Shown: positions 9,791 through 22,799 of the stretch, in pieces
How positions within the stretch are numbered: the stretch's first letter is position 1
Layout of the letters: each line of letters opens with the position of its first letter
Assembly: GCF_018069625.1 (NCBI RefSeq)
Contig: NZ_CP072941.1
Location: 1,054,001-1,118,000 of the forward strand
Direction: 5' to 3'
DNA from: Streptomyces yatensis
GTDB taxonomy: Bacteria > Actinomycetota > Actinomycetes > Streptomycetales > Streptomycetaceae
Length of the DNA stretch: 64,000 bases
Made by a program: the position numbers and the translations under genes
Notes under the pieces: model-generated
Seen by the model: the letters and a program-made list of their open reading frames with translations, nothing else
What the model was told of the DNA's origin: nothing
Database searches by the model: none

Positions 9791-12700
9791 ATGTCGAACG
9801 AAGAGAAGCTGCTCGACCACCTCAAGTGGGTCACGGCCGAGTTGCGCCAGACCCGTGAGCGTCTGCGGGAGGCCGAGTCCGCCGAGCCGGAGCCCATCGC
9901 GATCGTGGGCATGGCCTGCCGCTATCCGGGTGGGGTGCGGTCGCCGGAGGAGCTGTGGCGGCTGGTGCGGGACGGGGAGGACGCCGTCTCCGGCTTTCCC
10001 ACGGACCGGGGTTGGGGCACCGAGGAGCTGTTCGACCCGGATCCCGAAAGCTATGGAAAGTCCTATGTGGACCAGGGCGGATTCTGCTACGACGCCACGG
10101 CATTCGACGCGGCCTTCTTCGACATCAGCCCCCGCGAGGCCCAGGCCATGGACCCTCAGCAGCGGCTGCTGCTGGAGACCGCGTGGGAGGCGTTCGAGCG
10201 GGCGGGGCTCAATCGGGAGTCGCTGAGCGGCAGTAACACCGGCGTGTTCGCCGGGGTGGGTTCGCATGACTATCTGTCGGTCATCGGCAACATCACCAGC
10301 GAGGTGGAGGGCTACGTCGGCGCCGGGAACCTCGGCAGTGTGGTGTCCGGCCGGGTGGCGTACTCGCTCGGCCTCGAGGGTCCGGCGGTCACGGTGGACA
10401 CCGCGTGTTCCTCATCGCTGGTCGCCATCCACCTGGCCACTCAGGCGCTGCGCCACGGCGAATGCGATCTGGCCCTGGCCGGCGGGGTGGCCGTGATGGC
10501 GACGCCCGGCGCGTTCATCGAGTTCTCCCGGCAGCGTGGCATGGCCCCGGACGGCCGTTGCAAGCCGTTCGCGGCGGCCGCCGACGGCACCGGATGGGGC
10601 GAGGGCGCCGGGTTGATCGTCCTGGAGCGCCTGTGCGAGGCGCGGCGCCGCAACCGCCGTATTCTCGGGGTGATCCGGGGTTCGGCGGTCAACCAGGACG
10701 GCGCCAGCAATGGTCTTACGGCGCCGAACGGGCCCTCGCAGCAACGGGTGATCCGGCAGGCACTCGCCAACGCGCAGGTGTCCGCAGCCGAGGTGGACGC
10801 GGTCGACGGACACGGCACGGGGACCACGCTCGGTGATCCGATCGAGGCGCAGGCGCTGCTGGCCACGTACGGCCAGGGCAGGCCGGAGGACGGGCCGCTG
10901 TGGCTCGGCTCGATCAAGTCCAACCTGGGGCACACCCAGGCCGCCGCCGGTGCGGCCAGTGTGATCAAGATGGTGATGGCGATGCGGCATGAGCTGCTGC
11001 CCGCCTCGCTGCACATCGACGAGCCGACGCCCCACGCCGACTGGGCGTCGGGTGCGGTGCGGCTGCTGACGGAGCCGGTTCCCTGGCCGCGTGGGGAGCG
11101 TCCGCGCCGGGCCGGTGTCTCCGCGTTCGGTATCTCCGGTACGAACGCTCATCTCATCCTTGAGCAGGCCCCCGAACCGGCCGAGGCCGCCCCCGCACCG
11201 GACACCTCGCCGGTGGGTGGTGTGGTGCCCTGGGTGGTCTCGGGGCGTGGCCGTGACGCGTTGCGCGGCCAGGCCGCGGCGCTGGCCGCACGAGTGGCCA
11301 CCGCCCCCGAAGCCACACCGGCGGATATCGGCTGGTCACTGATCAGCACCCGGTCCGTCTTCGACCACCGCGCCGTCATCATCGGCCAACACCGCGACGA
11401 ACTCCTGGCCGCACTCAACGCCCTGGCCACCGGCGAAACACACCCCGCCCTCATCGAACCCGACACCATCACGACCACGGGCAGCCTCGGCCCGGTGCTG
11501 GTCTTCCCCGGCCAGGGCTCACAGTGGCTCGGCATGGGCGCCGGACTCCTGGACACCTCACCCCCCTTCGCCACCCGCATCACCGAATGCGAACAAGCCC
11601 TCGCCCCCCACGTGGACTGGTCCCTCACCGAGGCCCTGCGCGGCGGCGTCAACGCCGCCGACCTCGCCCGCGTCGACGTCGTCCAACCCGTCCTGTGGGC
11701 CGTCATGGTCTCCCTCGCCGCCGTATGGGACCACCACGGCGTCACCCCCGCCGCCGTCGTCGGACACAGCCAAGGCGAAATCGCCGCCGCCTGCGTCGCC
11801 GGAGCCCTCTCCCTCGACGAAGGCGCCCGCATCGTCGCCCTCCGCGCCCACGCCCTCCGCCGCCTCGCCGGCCACGGCGCCATGGCCTCCCTCACCATCA
11901 ACCACCAGCACGCCCGAGAATTCCTCACCGGCCTTGGCGAACCAGCCCGCCAAGTGGGCATCGCCGCCGTCAACGGCCCCGGATCCGTCGTCGTATCCGG
12001 ACCCCCCGAGCAGGTCGCCCACGCCGTGGCCGCATGCGAGCAGACAGGCCGCCGGGCCCGGCTCATCGACGTCGACTACGCCTCCCACAGCGCCCAAGTG
12101 GACGACATCGCGGACGAGTTGAGGGAGGTGTTGTCGGGGATTGAACCCGTCCAGGCGGAGGTGGCGTTCTACTCGACCGTCACCGGCACCCGCATGGACA
12201 CCAGCGGACTCGACACCGCCTACTGGGTCACCAACCTCCGCGAACAAGTACGGTTCGCCGACGCCGTACAAGCACTCCTCAACGACGGCCACCGCGTATT
12301 CATCGAAGCCAGCACCCACCCCGTCCTCACCATCGGCATGCAGGAGACCTTCGAGGAAGCGGGTGTGCCCGCTGCCGCGGTGCCGACCCTGCGCCGGGAC
12401 CACGGCGACCACGCCCAGTTGATGCGGTCCGTGGCGCAGGCGTTCACCGCGGGAGTCGGGGTCGACTGGACCCGCTGGTTCCCCACCGACCCCGCACCCC
12501 GCGCCATCGACCTGCCCACCTACGCCTTCCAGCGACGGCGCTACTGGCTGGACGGGCGGGGTGGCCACAGCGGCGACCCTGGCGACCTCGGGCTGGGGTC
12601 CGCCGGTCATCCGCTGCTCGGCGCCGCCGTGGAACTCGCGGAGGGCGGCGCGCATGTACTCACCGGCCGGCTGTCGCCACGGACCCACCCCTGGCTGAAC

Positions 12701-15700
12701 GACCACCGGGTCCTGGACACGGTCCTGCTCCCGGGCACCGCCTTCGCCGAGCTCGCCCTGCACGCCGCCGCGCGGACGGGCTGTGACCAGGTGTCGGAGC
12801 TGACCCTGCACGCGCCGCTGGTGATTCCGCAGGGTGAGGCGGTCGATGTGCAGATCGCCGTGGCCGCTCCCGATCACACCGGGGAGCGTCCGATCACGGT
12901 GCATTCCCGGCCGGCAACCGAGGCGGCTGACACGGCCGAAACGGGCGACGCGGCCTGGACCCGGCATGCCATCGGGGCACTCGCCACCTCCTCCTCGGCC
13001 GACGCCCCGCCCCTGGACGGCGCCTGGCCGCCTCCAGGGGCCACGCCGCTCCCCGTCGAGGACTTCTACCAGCAGCTCGCCGGCCACGGCTATCACTACG
13101 GACCGTCCTTCCAGGGCCTCACCGCCGCCTGGCGGCTGGACGGCGACGTGTACGCCGAGGTGTCCCTGCCCGAAGGGGAGCGCGCCGGCGCGGCGGCGTA
13201 CGGCGTCCATCCCGCCCTCTTCGACGCCGCGCTGCACGCCCGGGCCCTGGGTGTCGCCCCCGGTTCCGAGGACACGCACGGGGTCCTGCTCCCGTTCACC
13301 TGGAGCGGTCTGCGGCTGCGCGCCACCGGGGCGGACACCCTGCGGATTCGCATCACCCCGACGGCACCGGACCGGCTCACGCTGTTCGCGGTGGATCCGA
13401 CCGGGGCCGCGGTGGCCGTCGTGGACGATCTGATCCTGCGCCCGGTGCCGGACGGGCAGTTGGGGCGGGCCCGTGCGGCGGGCAGGAACTCTCTGTTCCA
13501 GCTCACCTGGACGCGGATGACACCGGTCGAGGGCGCCCCCACGTGCCGTTCGTCCGTGATCGATCCGGACGACGGCCCCCTGACCGATGCGCTGCCCGAC
13601 GCCACGGGCCTTCCGGATCTCGCCGCCGTGCGGGCGGCCGTTGCGGACGGGGCGCCGGCCCCCGATGTGGTGTTCGCCTTCTTCGGCTCTCCCGCCGATG
13701 GGCGTTGCGATCCGATGGAACGCACCCATGACCTCGGAAGGGAAGCCCTCGGGGTGCTGCGGGAGTTCTTCGCCGCCCCCGAACTCGCCGAGGCCCGGCT
13801 GGCGGTGGTCACCCGTGGGGCGGTGGCCCCGCAGAGTCATGACGATGTCCACGATCTGCCCGCCTCGGCCGTATGGGGTCTGGTGCGCAGCGCCCAGTCG
13901 GAGAACCCCGGCCGGGTCCTGCTGCTCGACCTCGATGAACGGGAGGCCTCGCTGAGCGTCCTGGCCGACGCCGTGGCCTCGGGCGAGCCTCAGTTGGCGC
14001 TGCGCGACGGTGTGGGGTACGTCCCGCGGCTGGTCCACGACGACGCGGCCAAGCGGCTCACCCCGCCGGAGGGGTCGGCCGCGTGGCGTCTGGGGCTGAC
14101 CGGCCACGGCAGCCTGGACCAGCTCGCGCTGGTCGACTGCCCGGACAACACCCGGCCGCTGGGCCGGGGCGAGGTCCGGGTGGCGCTGCGGGCGGGTGGG
14201 GTGAACTTCCATGACGTGGTGGTGGCGCTGGGCATGGTGGAGGATCCCAGGCCGCTGGGTGGCGACGGTGCGGGTGTGGTCGTCGAGGTGGGCCCGGACA
14301 CCGACACGTTCGCGGTGGGCGAGCGGGTGATGGGGCTGTTCAACGGCACCGGGCCGCTGGTCGTCACCGATGTCCGGATGATCACCAGGATCCCGGCGGG
14401 GTGGTCATACGCCCAGGCGGCGACCACACCGTCCGCGTTTCTCACGGCCTACTACGGTCTCGCCGATCTCGCGGGGCTGCGGGCCGGCGAGAAGCTGCTG
14501 CTGCACGCGGCCACGGGCGGGGTGGGCCTGGCGGCCGTGCAGTTGGCACGCCACTGGCAGGCCGACGTGTATGCCACGGCGGGCCCCACCAAGTGGCATG
14601 CCCTGCGGGAGCGCGGATTCGACGACCGTCACATCGCCTCCTCTCGCACTCTCGACTTCGAGGAGGGGTTCCGCACCGCCGCGGGTTCCATCGATGTAGT
14701 GCTCAATTCGCTGGCCGGTGACTTCGTGGACGCGTCCCTGCGGCTGCTGGCGCCGGGCGGTCGCTTCATCGACATGGGCCGGACCGACGTCCGCGACCCC
14801 CAGGAGGTGGGCGCACGGTATCCGGGGGTGATCTACCGTGCGTTCGACCTGGTCGGCGGTGCGGGCCCGGACCGTATCCAGCGGATGCTCGCCGAGTTGT
14901 CGGCCCTGTTCGAGGACGGGACGCTGCGGCCGTTGCCCACCACTGTGTGGGACATCCGCCGGGCTCCGGAGGCGTTCCGCTACTTCAGCCAGGCGCGCCA
15001 TATCGGCAAGATCGTGCTGACGCTCCCCACCGCCCTCGACCCGGAGGGCACGGTGCTCATCACCGGGGGCACGGGCACTCTCGGCGCCGCCACCGCCCGC
15101 CATCTGGTGGCCCAGCACGGCGTACGACGGCTGCTGCTGATCAGCCGCCGGGGCCTCGACGCCCCGGGTGCCACGGAGCTGGCGACCGAGCTGACCGGGC
15201 TCGGCGCGCGGGTCTCCATCGCGGCGTGTGACGCGGCCGACCGGGCCGCCCTGGCCAAGCTGCTGGAGACCGTTCCCGACCGTCATCCGCTCACCGCCGT
15301 CGTCCACGCCGCCGGGCTGCTGCGCGATGCCACGGTCGAGGCGCTCACACCCGATCAGCTCGATGAGGTGTTGTGGGCGAAGGCCGACGCGGCGTGGAAT
15401 CTGCATGAGCTCACCCGCAACGCGGGGCTGTCGGCGTTCGTGGTGTTCTCCGCGGCCGCCGGGCTGCTGGGCGCCGCGGGACAGGGCAACTACGCGGCGG
15501 CCAACGCCTTCCTGGACGCGCTCGCCGCGCACCGTCATGCCCAGGGCCTGCCCGCCACCTCCCTGGCCTGGGGGTACTGGGCGCAGGCCACCGGGATGAC
15601 CGGGGGGATGACCGACGCCGACCGGGCGCGGCTGGCCCGGGCCGGGATGGTGGGTCTGGAGACCGAACAGGGTCTCGCACTGCTCGACATCGCCCTCGAC

Positions 15701-16390
15701 AGCGGCCTTCCGGCCCTGGCGCCCATCCAGCTCGATCTGGCCACCCTGCGGCGCGGGGCCCACACCGACGATCTGCCGCCTCTCTTCAGGAGCCTGGTGC
15801 GCGGCGCCGCCCCGCAGGCGGCCACCGCAGCCGCCGGCCCGGGCGGAGCGGCACCGGCGGAGGCGTTCGCCACCCTGTCCGAGGAGGACCGGCAGCAGGC
15901 GCTCCTCAAGCTGGTGCGCAACGCCACGGCGACCGTGCTGGGCCATGACACGGCGGATGCCGTCCACCCCGCCCAGAACTTCCGGGAGCTGGGCTTCGAT
16001 TCGCTGACCGCCGTGGAGCTGCGGAACCGGCTGGGCGCCGCCACCGGTCTGCGGCTGCCCGCCACGCTGGTCTTCGACCACCCCACACCCACCGCGGTGG
16101 TACGGCTGCTGGGGGAGCTGCTGGTCCCCGCCGGAGCGGCGCCGACCGGCTCGCTCCTTGCCGGCCTCGACACCCTCGACGCCGCCTTGACCGGGGGAAT
16201 CGCCGACCGTGAGCAGCGGGCCCGGATCGCGGTGCGGCTGCGGGAGCTGCTGCGCAAGGTGGACGGCCCGTGGCACGGCGAGGACGGCGACGACCCCGCC
16301 GAGGAGGATCTGGCGTCGGCCAGCGACGAGGAGTTGTTCCAGGCGCTCGACAACGAGCTGACCGTCCCCTCCGACGACAGCCTCCGATGA
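9791..16390 (+). CDS. Modular type I PKS, one fully reducing module: KS-AT(methylmalonyl)-DH-ER-KR-ACP
   Basis: 2199 residues. An N-terminal docking helix (1-30) is followed by KS (about 32-455, Cys206), AT (567-870, GHSQGE with Ser660, YASH at 763-766, so methylmalonyl-CoA), DH (940-1230, His972, Asp1145), ER (about 1420-1735), KR (1752-1935, Tyr1901) and ACP (about 2040-2110, Ser2071), then a docking tail. The DH motif reads [10 protein letters not shown], with Asp where Gly is usual. The ER has Val1483 at the position linked to 2R methyl outcome. The KR has LRD in place of the B-type LDD. AAGGAG lies 10 nt before the ATG. The module makes a fully saturated, methyl-branched unit, matching C5 methylene and C4 methyl of nigericin. 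Confidence 0.96.
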   Translation: MSNEEKLLDHLKWVTAELRQTRERLREAESAEPEPIAIVGMACRYPGGVRSPEELWRLVRDGEDAVSGFPTDRGWGTEELFDPDPESYGKSYVDQGGFCYDATAFDAAFFDISPREAQAMDPQQRLLLETAWEAFERAGLNRESLSGSNTGVFAGVGSHDYLSVIGNITSEVEGYVGAGNLGSVVSGRVAYSLGLEGPAVTVDTACSSSLVAIHLATQALRHGECDLALAGGVAVMATPGAFIEFSRQRGMAPDGRCKPFAAAADGTGWGEGAGLIVLERLCEARRRNRRILGVIRGSAVNQDGASNGLTAPNGPSQQRVIRQALANAQVSAAEVDAVDGHGTGTTLGDPIEAQALLATYGQGRPEDGPLWLGSIKSNLGHTQAAAGAASVIKMVMAMRHELLPASLHIDEPTPHADWASGAVRLLTEPVPWPRGERPRRAGVSAFGISGTNAHLILEQAPEPAEAAPAPDTSPVGGVVPWVVSGRGRDALRGQAAALAARVATAPEATPADIGWSLISTRSVFDHRAVIIGQHRDELLAALNALATGETHPALIEPDTITTTGSLGPVLVFPGQGSQWLGMGAGLLDTSPPFATRITECEQALAPHVDWSLTEALRGGVNAADLARVDVVQPVLWAVMVSLAAVWDHHGVTPAAVVGHSQGEIAAACVAGALSLDEGARIVALRAHALRRLAGHGAMASLTINHQHAREFLTGLGEPARQVGIAAVNGPGSVVVSGPPEQVAHAVAACEQTGRRARLIDVDYASHSAQVDDIADELREVLSGIEPVQAEVAFYSTVTGTRMDTSGLDTAYWVTNLREQVRFADAVQALLNDGHRVFIEASTHPVLTIGMQETFEEAGVPAAAVPTLRRDHGDHAQLMRSVAQAFTAGVGVDWTRWFPTDPAPRAIDLPTYAFQRRRYWLDGRGGHSGDPGDLGLGSAGHPLLGAAVELAEGGAHVLTGRLSPRTHPWLNDHRVLDTVLLPGTAFAELALHAAARTGCDQVSELTLHAPLVIPQGEAVDVQIAVAAPDHTGERPITVHSRPATEAADTAETGDAAWTRHAIGALATSSSADAPPLDGAWPPPGATPLPVEDFYQQLAGHGYHYGPSFQGLTAAWRLDGDVYAEVSLPEGERAGAAAYGVHPALFDAALHARALGVAPGSEDTHGVLLPFTWSGLRLRATGADTLRIRITPTAPDRLTLFAVDPTGAAVAVVDDLILRPVPDGQLGRARAAGRNSLFQLTWTRMTPVEGAPTCRSSVIDPDDGPLTDALPDATGLPDLAAVRAAVADGAPAPDVVFAFFGSPADGRCDPMERTHDLGREALGVLREFFAAPELAEARLAVVTRGAVAPQSHDDVHDLPASAVWGLVRSAQSENPGRVLLLDLDEREASLSVLADAVASGEPQLALRDGVGYVPRLVHDDAAKRLTPPEGSAAWRLGLTGHGSLDQLALVDCPDNTRPLGRGEVRVALRAGGVNFHDVVVALGMVEDPRPLGGDGAGVVVEVGPDTDTFAVGERVMGLFNGTGPLVVTDVRMITRIPAGWSYAQAATTPSAFLTAYYGLADLAGLRAGEKLLLHAATGGVGLAAVQLARHWQADVYATAGPTKWHALRERGFDDRHIASSRTLDFEEGFRTAAGSIDVVLNSLAGDFVDASLRLLAPGGRFIDMGRTDVRDPQEVGARYPGVIYRAFDLVGGAGPDRIQRMLAELSALFEDGTLRPLPTTVWDIRRAPEAFRYFSQARHIGKIVLTLPTALDPEGTVLITGGTGTLGAATARHLVAQHGVRRLLLISRRGLDAPGATELATELTGLGARVSIAACDAADRAALAKLLETVPDRHPLTAVVHAAGLLRDATVEALTPDQLDEVLWAKADAAWNLHELTRNAGLSAFVVFSAAAGLLGAAGQGNYAAANAFLDALAAHRHAQGLPATSLAWGYWAQATGMTGGMTDADRARLARAGMVGLETEQGLALLDIALDSGLPALAPIQLDLATLRRGAHTDDLPPLFRSLVRGAAPQAATAAAGPGGAAPAEAFATLSEEDRQQALLKLVRNATATVLGHDTADAVHPAQNFRELGFDSLTAVELRNRLGAATGLRLPATLVFDHPTPTAVVRLLGELLVPAGAAPTGSLLAGLDTLDAALTGGIADREQRARIAVRLRELLRKVDGPWHGEDGDDPAEEDLASASDEELFQALDNELTVPSDDSLR
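11139..11911 (+). repeat. Skewed AT repeat patch, copy 1
   Basis: Covers the KS-AT linker and the first half of the AT including GHSQGE. It is nearly identical to 17859-18643 in the next gene. Seen differences are a 12-nt insertion in the other copy and a few substitutions. The plus strand is C-rich from about 11330. Confidence 0.75.
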
Positions 16391-16500
16391 ACCGCTGAAA
16401 TCAGAACCGCTGAATCAGAACCGCCGAATCAAGACCGCTGAATCAGAACCGCTGGACCGGGACCCCTCACAGGACCGCCGAAATCAGGACCGCCGTGACG
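16389..16500 (+). repeat. Degenerate 14-bp tandem repeat in the PKS intergenic gap
   Basis: Units of the type GAACCGCTGAATCA start at 16389, inside the stop codon of the upstream gene. They recur about four to five times to about 16455, with worn copies again near 16471-16496. The gap has no recognisable gene. No strong ribosome binding site is visible before the ATG at 16517. Confidence 0.85.
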
Positions 16501-16516
16501 ATCGGGTTGATGCGAT

Positions 16517-19500
16517 ATGACGGATGACGAGAAGCTCCGCAGCTATCTCAAGCGGGCGACCGCCGATCTGCGTCTGGCCAGGCGGCAGTTGCGCGAGGTC
16601 GAGGACCGCGCCCGGGAGCCCATCGCCATCATCGGGATGGCCTGCCACTTCCCCGGCGATGTGGCGACCCCCGAGGACCTGTGGCGGGTGGTGGACGAGG
16701 GCGTGGATGTCATCTCCACGTTTCCCGAGGACCGTGGCTGGGACCTGGAGAACCTCTATGACCCGGATCCCGAGCACGCCGGCACCAGCAGCGCCCGCGA
16801 AGGCGGGTTCCTGCGCGATGTGGCCGATTTCGACGCGGAGTTCTTCGGGATCAACCCGCGTGAGGCCGCGGCGATGGATCCACAGCAGCGGCTGCTGCTG
16901 GAGACGGCGTGGGAGGCGTTCGAGCGCGCGGGGCTGACGCGGGAGGCGCTGAGCGGCAGCGACACCGGAGTGTTCGCCGGGGTGGACTCGTACCACTACC
17001 TGTCGCTCATCGGCCAGACGACCGGCGACTCGGCGGGCTATGTGGCCACCGGGAACCTCGGCAGCGTCGTCTCGGGCCGGGTGTCGTACTCGTTCGGCCT
17101 GGAGGGGCCCGCGGTCACGGTGGACACGGCGTGCTCGTCGTCCCTGGTGGCCACGCATCTGGCGGTGCAGGCGCTGCGGCAGGACGAGTGCTCGCTGGCG
17201 CTCGCGGGCGGGGTGACGGTGATGGCCACGCCCGGCGGGTTCACCGAGTTCTCACGTCAGCGCGCGCTGTCGCCGGACGGTCGGTGCAAGGCGTTCGCCG
17301 CGGCGGCGGACGGCACGGGCTTCTCCGAGGGCGTCGGTCTGGTGCTGCTGGAGCGGCTGTCCGACGCACGGCGCAACGGGCATCGGGTGCTGGCGGTGAT
17401 CCGGGGTTCGGCGGTCAACCAGGACGGCGCCAGCAACGGTCTCACGGCGCCCAACGGGCCCTCGCAGCAACGGGTCATCCGGCAGGCACTCGCCAACGCG
17501 GGGCTGTCGCCGTCCGAAGTGGACGCGGTGGAGGCGCACGGTACGGGCACGACGCTGGGTGACCCGATCGAGGCCCAGGCGCTGCTGGCCACCTACGGCC
17601 AGGACCGGCCGGAGGGACGTCCGCTGTGGCTGGGCTCCGTCAAGTCCAACCTGGGGCACACCCAGGCGGCCGCCGGAGTGGCGAGCATCATCAAGATGGT
17701 GGAGGCGCTGCGGCACGGGCTGCTCCCCGCCTCGCTGCACATCGACGAGCCGACACCGCATGTGGACTGGGACGCGGGCGCGGTGCGGCTGCTGACCGAA
17801 CCGGTCGAATGGGCGGCGAACGGACGGCCGTGCCGTGCGGGTGTGTCGTCGTTCGGCATCTCCGGTACGAACGCTCATCTCATCCTTGAGCAGGCCCCCG
17901 AACCGGCCGAGGCCGCCCCCGCACCGGACACCTCGCCGGGCGGTGTTGCGGTGGGTGGTGTGGTGCCCTGGGTGGTCTCGGGGCGTGGCCGTGACGCGTT
18001 GCGCGGCCAGGCCGCGGCGCTGGCCGCACGAGTGGCCACCGACCCCGAAGCCACACCGGCGGATATCGGCTGGTCACTGATCAGCACCCGGTCCGTCTTC
18101 GACCACCGCGCCGTCATCATCGGCCAACACCGCGACGAACTCCTGGCCGGACTCAACGCCCTGGCCACCGGCGAAACACACCCCGCCCTCATCGAACCCG
18201 ACACCATCACGACCACGGGCAGCCTCGGCCCGGTGCTGGTCTTCCCCGGCCAGGGCTCACAGTGGCTCGGCATGGGCGCCGGACTCCTGGACACCTCACC
18301 CCCCTTCGCCACCCGCATCACCGAATGCGAACAAGCCCTCGCCCCCCACGTGGACTGGTCCCTCACCGAGGCCCTGCGCGGCGGCGTCAACGCCGCCGAC
18401 CTCGCCCGCGTCGACGTCGTCCAACCCGTCCTGTGGGCCGTCATGGTCTCCCTCGCCGCCGTATGGGACCACCACGGCGTCACCCCCGCCGCCGTCGTCG
18501 GCCACAGCCAAGGCGAAATCGCCGCCGCCTGCGTCGCCGGAGCCCTCTCCCTCGACGAAGGCGCCCGCATCGTCGCCCTCCGCGCCCACGCCCTCCGCCG
18601 CCTCGCCGGCCACGGCGCCATGGCCTCCCTCACCATCAACCAGCACCAGGCGAAGGAGTTCCTGACCGGGCTCGGCGAACGTGCCGTAGGGGTGGGCATC
18701 GCCGCCGTCAACGGGCCGGGCTCCGTGGTGGTCTCCGGACCGCCGGAGCAGGTCGCCGACGCCGTGGCCGCGTGTGAAGAGGCGGGCCGCCGGGCCCGGC
18801 TCATCGACGTCGACTACGCCTCCCACAGCGCCCAAGTGGACGAGATCGCCGAGGAGTTGCATGAACTCTTGGCCGGGGTCAAGCCGGTGTCCGGCCAGGT
18901 GGCGTTCTATTCGACCGTCACCGGCGCCCGTATGGACACCAGCGGACTTGACACCGCCTACTGGGTCACCAACCTCCGCGAACAAGTACGGTTCGCCGAC
19001 GCCGTACAAGCACTCCTCAACGACGGCCACCGCGTATTCATCGAAGCCAGCACCCACCCGGTCCTCACCATCGGCATGCAGGAGTGCATCGAGGAGGCGG
19101 GGGTCGACGCGGTGACCGTCCCGACCCTGCGGCGCGACCACGGTGGCCCGGAGCAGCTGGCGAGGTCGGTGGCGCAGGCGTTCACCGCCGGGGTCGCGGT
19201 CGACTGGACACGATGGTTCCGCACCGACCCCGCACCCCGCGCCATCGACCTGCCCACGTACGCCTTCCAGCGTGAGCGGTACTGGCTGGACGGAGCGGGC
19301 GGTCCGGGTGGCGATCCGGCCGATCTGGGTCTGACGTCCGCGGGCCATCCGCTGCTCGGCGCCGCAGTGGAACTCGCCGACGGCACCACCCATGTGCTCA
19401 CCGGCCGACTCTCCGCACGCTCCCATCCGTGGCTCGCCGAGCATGTGGTGGCGGGTGCGGTGCTGGCGCCGGGCGCGGTGCTGGTGGAGTGGGCGCTGCG

Positions 19501-22330
19501 GGCGGCCGACGCGGTCGGCTGTGGTGGGGTGGAGGAGCTCGCGCTGCAGGTTCCGCTCGCGCTGCCCAAGTCCGGTGGGCTGCGGGTGCAGGTGGTGGTG
19601 GGTGCCGCGGCGGAGGACGGGCGGCGTGAGGTGCGGATGTACTCCCGCCCCGACCGGCTCGACGACCCCGGCCAGACCCTGGCCCTCGATTCCGGAACGG
19701 ACGCGGGGTGGGTGTGTCATGCGGTGGGCGTGCTCGCACCCGCTGAGGTCCCCGCACCCGCTGCCGGGGGCCCCGCACCGGCGGAGGGCCTGGGCGGGGT
19801 GTGGCCGCCACCGGGCGCCGAGCCGCTGGACGTCAGCGCCTTCTACGAGCAGGTGATGGCGGCGGGTTACGGATACGGCCCGGCGTATCAGGGGCTGACG
19901 GCCGCGTGGCGCCATGGCCGGGATGTCCTCGCCGAGGTGGCGCTGCCCGATGCGGCGGGTGGCCGGGACGGTTTCGGCATCCATCCGGCGCTGCTGGACG
20001 CGGCGCTGCATCCGTCCCTGCTGATGGACCGGCCCGAGGGGCAGGAGGACGACGGCCAGGTGTGGTTGCCGTTCGCCTGGAACGGCGTGTCCCTGTGGGC
20101 CACCGAGGCGGCCACGGTACGGGTGCGGCTCTCGCGGGACGAGGAGCGGCAGTCGCTGCGGCTGACGGTGGCGGACACGGTGGGCGCTCCGGTGCTCACG
20201 GTCGATTCACTGGTGACCCGTCCGGCCGCGACGGACCGGCTGCGCACGGCCGCGGCCGCCCGTGCCGTGGACGGGCTGTTCACCCTGGACTGGACGCCGC
20301 TGCCCGCCGCGGCCACCGCACCGTCCCCGGCGTCGGTGGTCGGCGAGGGCGGCTGGGTGGTGCTGGGCGAGGACCGGCTGGGGCTTGCGGAGCCGGTCGC
20401 GGCCGGGGTGGGTGCGGAGGCCACGATGTGCCATCCGGACCTGGAGGCGCTGATCGCGGCCGTGGACGCGGGTGAGCCCGCCCCCGCCGTCGTCCTGGCC
20501 CACCCGTACGCCGCTGAGGGCGGCCACGGGGACGGGCTGGGGGCGGTCGAGGAGCTGCTGGGTCTGGTGCAGTCCTGGCTGAGGCGGCCGGCCCTGGCCG
20601 ATGCGCGGCTGGTGGTCGTCACACGGGGTGCGATGGCGGCGGACCGTCCGGGCGAACACACCGATGACACGGATGACCCCGACGGCACCGCGCTGGATCC
20701 GTCCGGTGCCGGGGCGTGGGGGCTGATCCGCAGCGCCCAGTCGGAGAACCCGGGCCGGTTCGTACTGCTCGACCTCGACGAGGGCCGCGAGGCCGTCGTG
20801 GCGGCCGTGGTGCGCGCGGTCGAGTCGCATGAGCCTCAGGTGGCGGTGCGGGACGGACGGGTGCTGGTGCCCCGCATGGTCCGCGCGACGGCAGCTACGG
20901 TCGCGACGGCCACGCCGGGTCCGGCCGTCGACGCTCAGGACGGGCAGGAGAAGACCCCCGGACTCGACGCCGACGGCACCGTGCTGATCACGGGTGGCAC
21001 CGGCACCCTGGGCGCTCTGGTCGCCGAGCACCTGGTGCGCAGCTGGGGGGTCGGGCATCTGCTGCTGGTGAGCCGGAGCGGTCCGGAGGCCGCCGGCGCC
21101 GATCAACTCATCGACAGGCTTACCGAATTGGGCGCCCAGGTGCGGATCGCCGCGGTCGATGTCACCGATCCGGACGCGGTGGCCGCTCTGGTGGCCGGGG
21201 TCGATCCCGCGCATCCGCTGACCGGTGTCGTCCACGCGGCCGGAGTACTGGACGATGCCGTCCTCACCACCCAGACCCCGGAGCGGCTCGCGCGGGTGTG
21301 GCACCCGAAGGCCACGGCCGCGGCCCATCTGCACGCCGCGACAGCGGAGTTGCCGCTGGCCCTGTTTGTGATGTTCTCCTCCACCGCGGGCACACTGGGC
21401 GCCTCCGGGCAGTCCAACTACGCCGCGGCGAACGCCTACTGCGACGCCCTGGCCGCCCATCGCCGTACCCTCGGCCTGCCGGGACTCTCGGTGGCGTGGG
21501 GCCTGTGGGCGGACGCCAGCGGGATGACCGGGCATCTGGGGGAGGCGGACCGGGCCAGGATGGCCCAGTCGGGCATCGGGGCGATGTCCAGTGAGCGGGC
21601 GCTGGGGCTGCTGGACGTGGCCGTTCGCCATGGCCACCACCATCTGATCGCCATCGATCTGGACGTACGGGCCCTGGCCGGACAGCCGGCGCTCACCCTG
21701 CCCGCTCCCCTGCGGGCACTCACCGGTGGCGGTACGGCCCGGCGCACCGCGGCCACCGCCCGGCCGCACACCGACTGGGCCGGTCATCTGGCCACGCTGC
21801 CACTGGAGGAGCAGCGCCGCACGCTGCTCAGTCTGGTCCTCACCCATGCCGCGGCGGCGCTGGGCCACTCCGACCCCGGGCGGATCCAGACCGAGCGCGG
21901 CTTCCTGGAGCTCGGCTTCGACTCGCTGACCGCGATCGAACTGCGGAACAGGCTGACCGCCGTGACCGGGCTGCGGCTGGCCACCACCCTCATTTTCGAC
22001 CATCCGAATCCGGCCGCGCTCGCCGCGCATCTGCATACGGAACTGGCGCCCGAGGACGTGGATCCACTCGCCCCGATGCTGGGCGAAATCGACAGGATGG
22101 AAAGCGCGCTGCTTTCCGTGGCCCAGGACGAGGCGGCGCGGGAAGCGCTGCTGGGGCGCCTTCAGAGCACTCTGTCGAAATTGGGCGCCCTGCACGGCGG
22201 CGGAACGGAGGAAGGGCGTGCGGCCGGCCGTATTCAGGACGCCACGGCCGACGAGATCTTCCAGTTCATCGACCAGGACCTTGGCCGGAGCGACAGCAAC
22301 GGAGAGCATGCACATGGGGGCACACGGTGA
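16517..22330 (+). CDS. Modular type I PKS, last extension module: KS-AT(methylmalonyl)-DH-KR-ACP
   Basis: 1937 residues. Docking helix, KS (Cys206), AT (GHSQGE with Ser664, YASH at 767-770, methylmalonyl), DH ([10 protein letters not shown] with His976; Asp1161), a KR structural half, KR (about 1485-1670, GGTGTLG, LDD, Tyr1635, B-type) and ACP (Ser1803). There is no ER and no thioesterase. The product should be an alpha-methyl enoyl thioester, C2/C3 of the finished chain. The C-terminal tail carries about 14 residues more after the docking helix than its neighbours. The stop overlaps the GTG start of the next gene by 4 nt, so translation is probably coupled. Position and domains make it the final chain-extending module. 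Confidence 0.95.
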   Translation: MTDDEKLRSYLKRATADLRLARRQLREVEDRAREPIAIIGMACHFPGDVATPEDLWRVVDEGVDVISTFPEDRGWDLENLYDPDPEHAGTSSAREGGFLRDVADFDAEFFGINPREAAAMDPQQRLLLETAWEAFERAGLTREALSGSDTGVFAGVDSYHYLSLIGQTTGDSAGYVATGNLGSVVSGRVSYSFGLEGPAVTVDTACSSSLVATHLAVQALRQDECSLALAGGVTVMATPGGFTEFSRQRALSPDGRCKAFAAAADGTGFSEGVGLVLLERLSDARRNGHRVLAVIRGSAVNQDGASNGLTAPNGPSQQRVIRQALANAGLSPSEVDAVEAHGTGTTLGDPIEAQALLATYGQDRPEGRPLWLGSVKSNLGHTQAAAGVASIIKMVEALRHGLLPASLHIDEPTPHVDWDAGAVRLLTEPVEWAANGRPCRAGVSSFGISGTNAHLILEQAPEPAEAAPAPDTSPGGVAVGGVVPWVVSGRGRDALRGQAAALAARVATDPEATPADIGWSLISTRSVFDHRAVIIGQHRDELLAGLNALATGETHPALIEPDTITTTGSLGPVLVFPGQGSQWLGMGAGLLDTSPPFATRITECEQALAPHVDWSLTEALRGGVNAADLARVDVVQPVLWAVMVSLAAVWDHHGVTPAAVVGHSQGEIAAACVAGALSLDEGARIVALRAHALRRLAGHGAMASLTINQHQAKEFLTGLGERAVGVGIAAVNGPGSVVVSGPPEQVADAVAACEEAGRRARLIDVDYASHSAQVDEIAEELHELLAGVKPVSGQVAFYSTVTGARMDTSGLDTAYWVTNLREQVRFADAVQALLNDGHRVFIEASTHPVLTIGMQECIEEAGVDAVTVPTLRRDHGGPEQLARSVAQAFTAGVAVDWTRWFRTDPAPRAIDLPTYAFQRERYWLDGAGGPGGDPADLGLTSAGHPLLGAAVELADGTTHVLTGRLSARSHPWLAEHVVAGAVLAPGAVLVEWALRAADAVGCGGVEELALQVPLALPKSGGLRVQVVVGAAAEDGRREVRMYSRPDRLDDPGQTLALDSGTDAGWVCHAVGVLAPAEVPAPAAGGPAPAEGLGGVWPPPGAEPLDVSAFYEQVMAAGYGYGPAYQGLTAAWRHGRDVLAEVALPDAAGGRDGFGIHPALLDAALHPSLLMDRPEGQEDDGQVWLPFAWNGVSLWATEAATVRVRLSRDEERQSLRLTVADTVGAPVLTVDSLVTRPAATDRLRTAAAARAVDGLFTLDWTPLPAAATAPSPASVVGEGGWVVLGEDRLGLAEPVAAGVGAEATMCHPDLEALIAAVDAGEPAPAVVLAHPYAAEGGHGDGLGAVEELLGLVQSWLRRPALADARLVVVTRGAMAADRPGEHTDDTDDPDGTALDPSGAGAWGLIRSAQSENPGRFVLLDLDEGREAVVAAVVRAVESHEPQVAVRDGRVLVPRMVRATAATVATATPGPAVDAQDGQEKTPGLDADGTVLITGGTGTLGALVAEHLVRSWGVGHLLLVSRSGPEAAGADQLIDRLTELGAQVRIAAVDVTDPDAVAALVAGVDPAHPLTGVVHAAGVLDDAVLTTQTPERLARVWHPKATAAAHLHAATAELPLALFVMFSSTAGTLGASGQSNYAAANAYCDALAAHRRTLGLPGLSVAWGLWADASGMTGHLGEADRARMAQSGIGAMSSERALGLLDVAVRHGHHHLIAIDLDVRALAGQPALTLPAPLRALTGGGTARRTAATARPHTDWAGHLATLPLEEQRRTLLSLVLTHAAAALGHSDPGRIQTERGFLELGFDSLTAIELRNRLTAVTGLRLATTLIFDHPNPAALAAHLHTELAPEDVDPLAPMLGEIDRMESALLSVAQDEAAREALLGRLQSTLSKLGALHGGGTEEGRAAGRIQDATADEIFQFIDQDLGRSDSNGEHAHGGTR
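17859..18643 (+). repeat. Skewed AT repeat patch, copy 2
   Basis: Partner of 11139-11911. Contains a 12-nt in-frame insertion near 17940 (four extra residues, GGVA). Shorter shared blocks follow around the YASH motif (about 18795-18840) and at about 18945-19080. Confidence 0.75.
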
Positions 22331-22764
22331 TTGATGAGCGCAGCCGGAAGAAGCTCATCCTCGAGCACAGCCGCCGGATGAACGCCGCGGATATCGACGG
22401 GCTTCTCGAACTCTACGCGGACGAGGTCACTTTCGAGGACCCCGTCGGATCGGGACGCAGGACCGGGCGGGACGCCCTTCGTGAGCATTTCGAGGAGCTG
22501 GCCGCGGCGGGGATCAGCGAGATTCCCGGTGAGCCGGTCGCGGGGCAGGACGGTGTGCATGTCCTGGTGCCGGTGACGGCCACCATGGACTATCTGCCCA
22601 AAGGCCCCGGATTCGCCGAGCGCGGCTGGCTGACGGCCCCGGATACCCCGGAGAGCTCCCGCATCACCTGGGACTACGTCCTGATGATGCGCGCGGGGGC
22701 CGGCGGTCTCATTCAGGAACTGCAGATGTTCTGGGGGAGGTCGGACATTGGCATCACCGGCTGA
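22327..22764 (+). CDS. MonB/LasB-type small SnoaL-fold epoxide hydrolase/cyclase
   Basis: 145 residues, GTG start overlapping the upstream PKS stop. Sequence pattern is of the SnoaL/ketosteroid-isomerase-like fold used by polyether epoxide hydrolases, which open polyepoxides regio-selectively to build cyclic ethers. Asp38 (in FEDP) and Glu65 fall at the same residue numbers as the catalytic acid pair I recall for Lsd19A of lasalocid biosynthesis. It is followed 35 nt later by a paralogue. GGGGG lies about 10 nt before the start. It probably corresponds to one of nigBI/nigBII; which one I cannot say. One of the pair could instead act as a pyran-forming cyclase like SalBIII on the C2/C3 enoate. 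Confidence 0.85.
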   Translation: MIDERSRKKLILEHSRRMNAADIDGLLELYADEVTFEDPVGSGRRTGRDALREHFEELAAAGISEIPGEPVAGQDGVHVLVPVTATMDYLPKGPGFAERGWLTAPDTPESSRITWDYVLMMRAGAGGLIQELQMFWGRSDIGITG

Positions 22765-22788
22765 TCCCCCACGACCCCGGCACCGCAC

Positions 22789-22794
22789 AGGAGG
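22789..22794 (+). promoter_or_regulatory. Ribosome binding site AGGAGG
   Basis: A full AGGAGG lies 5 nt before the ATG at 22800 and fixes that start. Confidence 0.85.
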
Positions 22795-22799
22795 CGTTC

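Noticed and set aside
16391..16516. CRISPR-like array in the intergenic repeat
   Set aside because: The units are only 14 bp, contiguous and degenerate, with no unique spacers.
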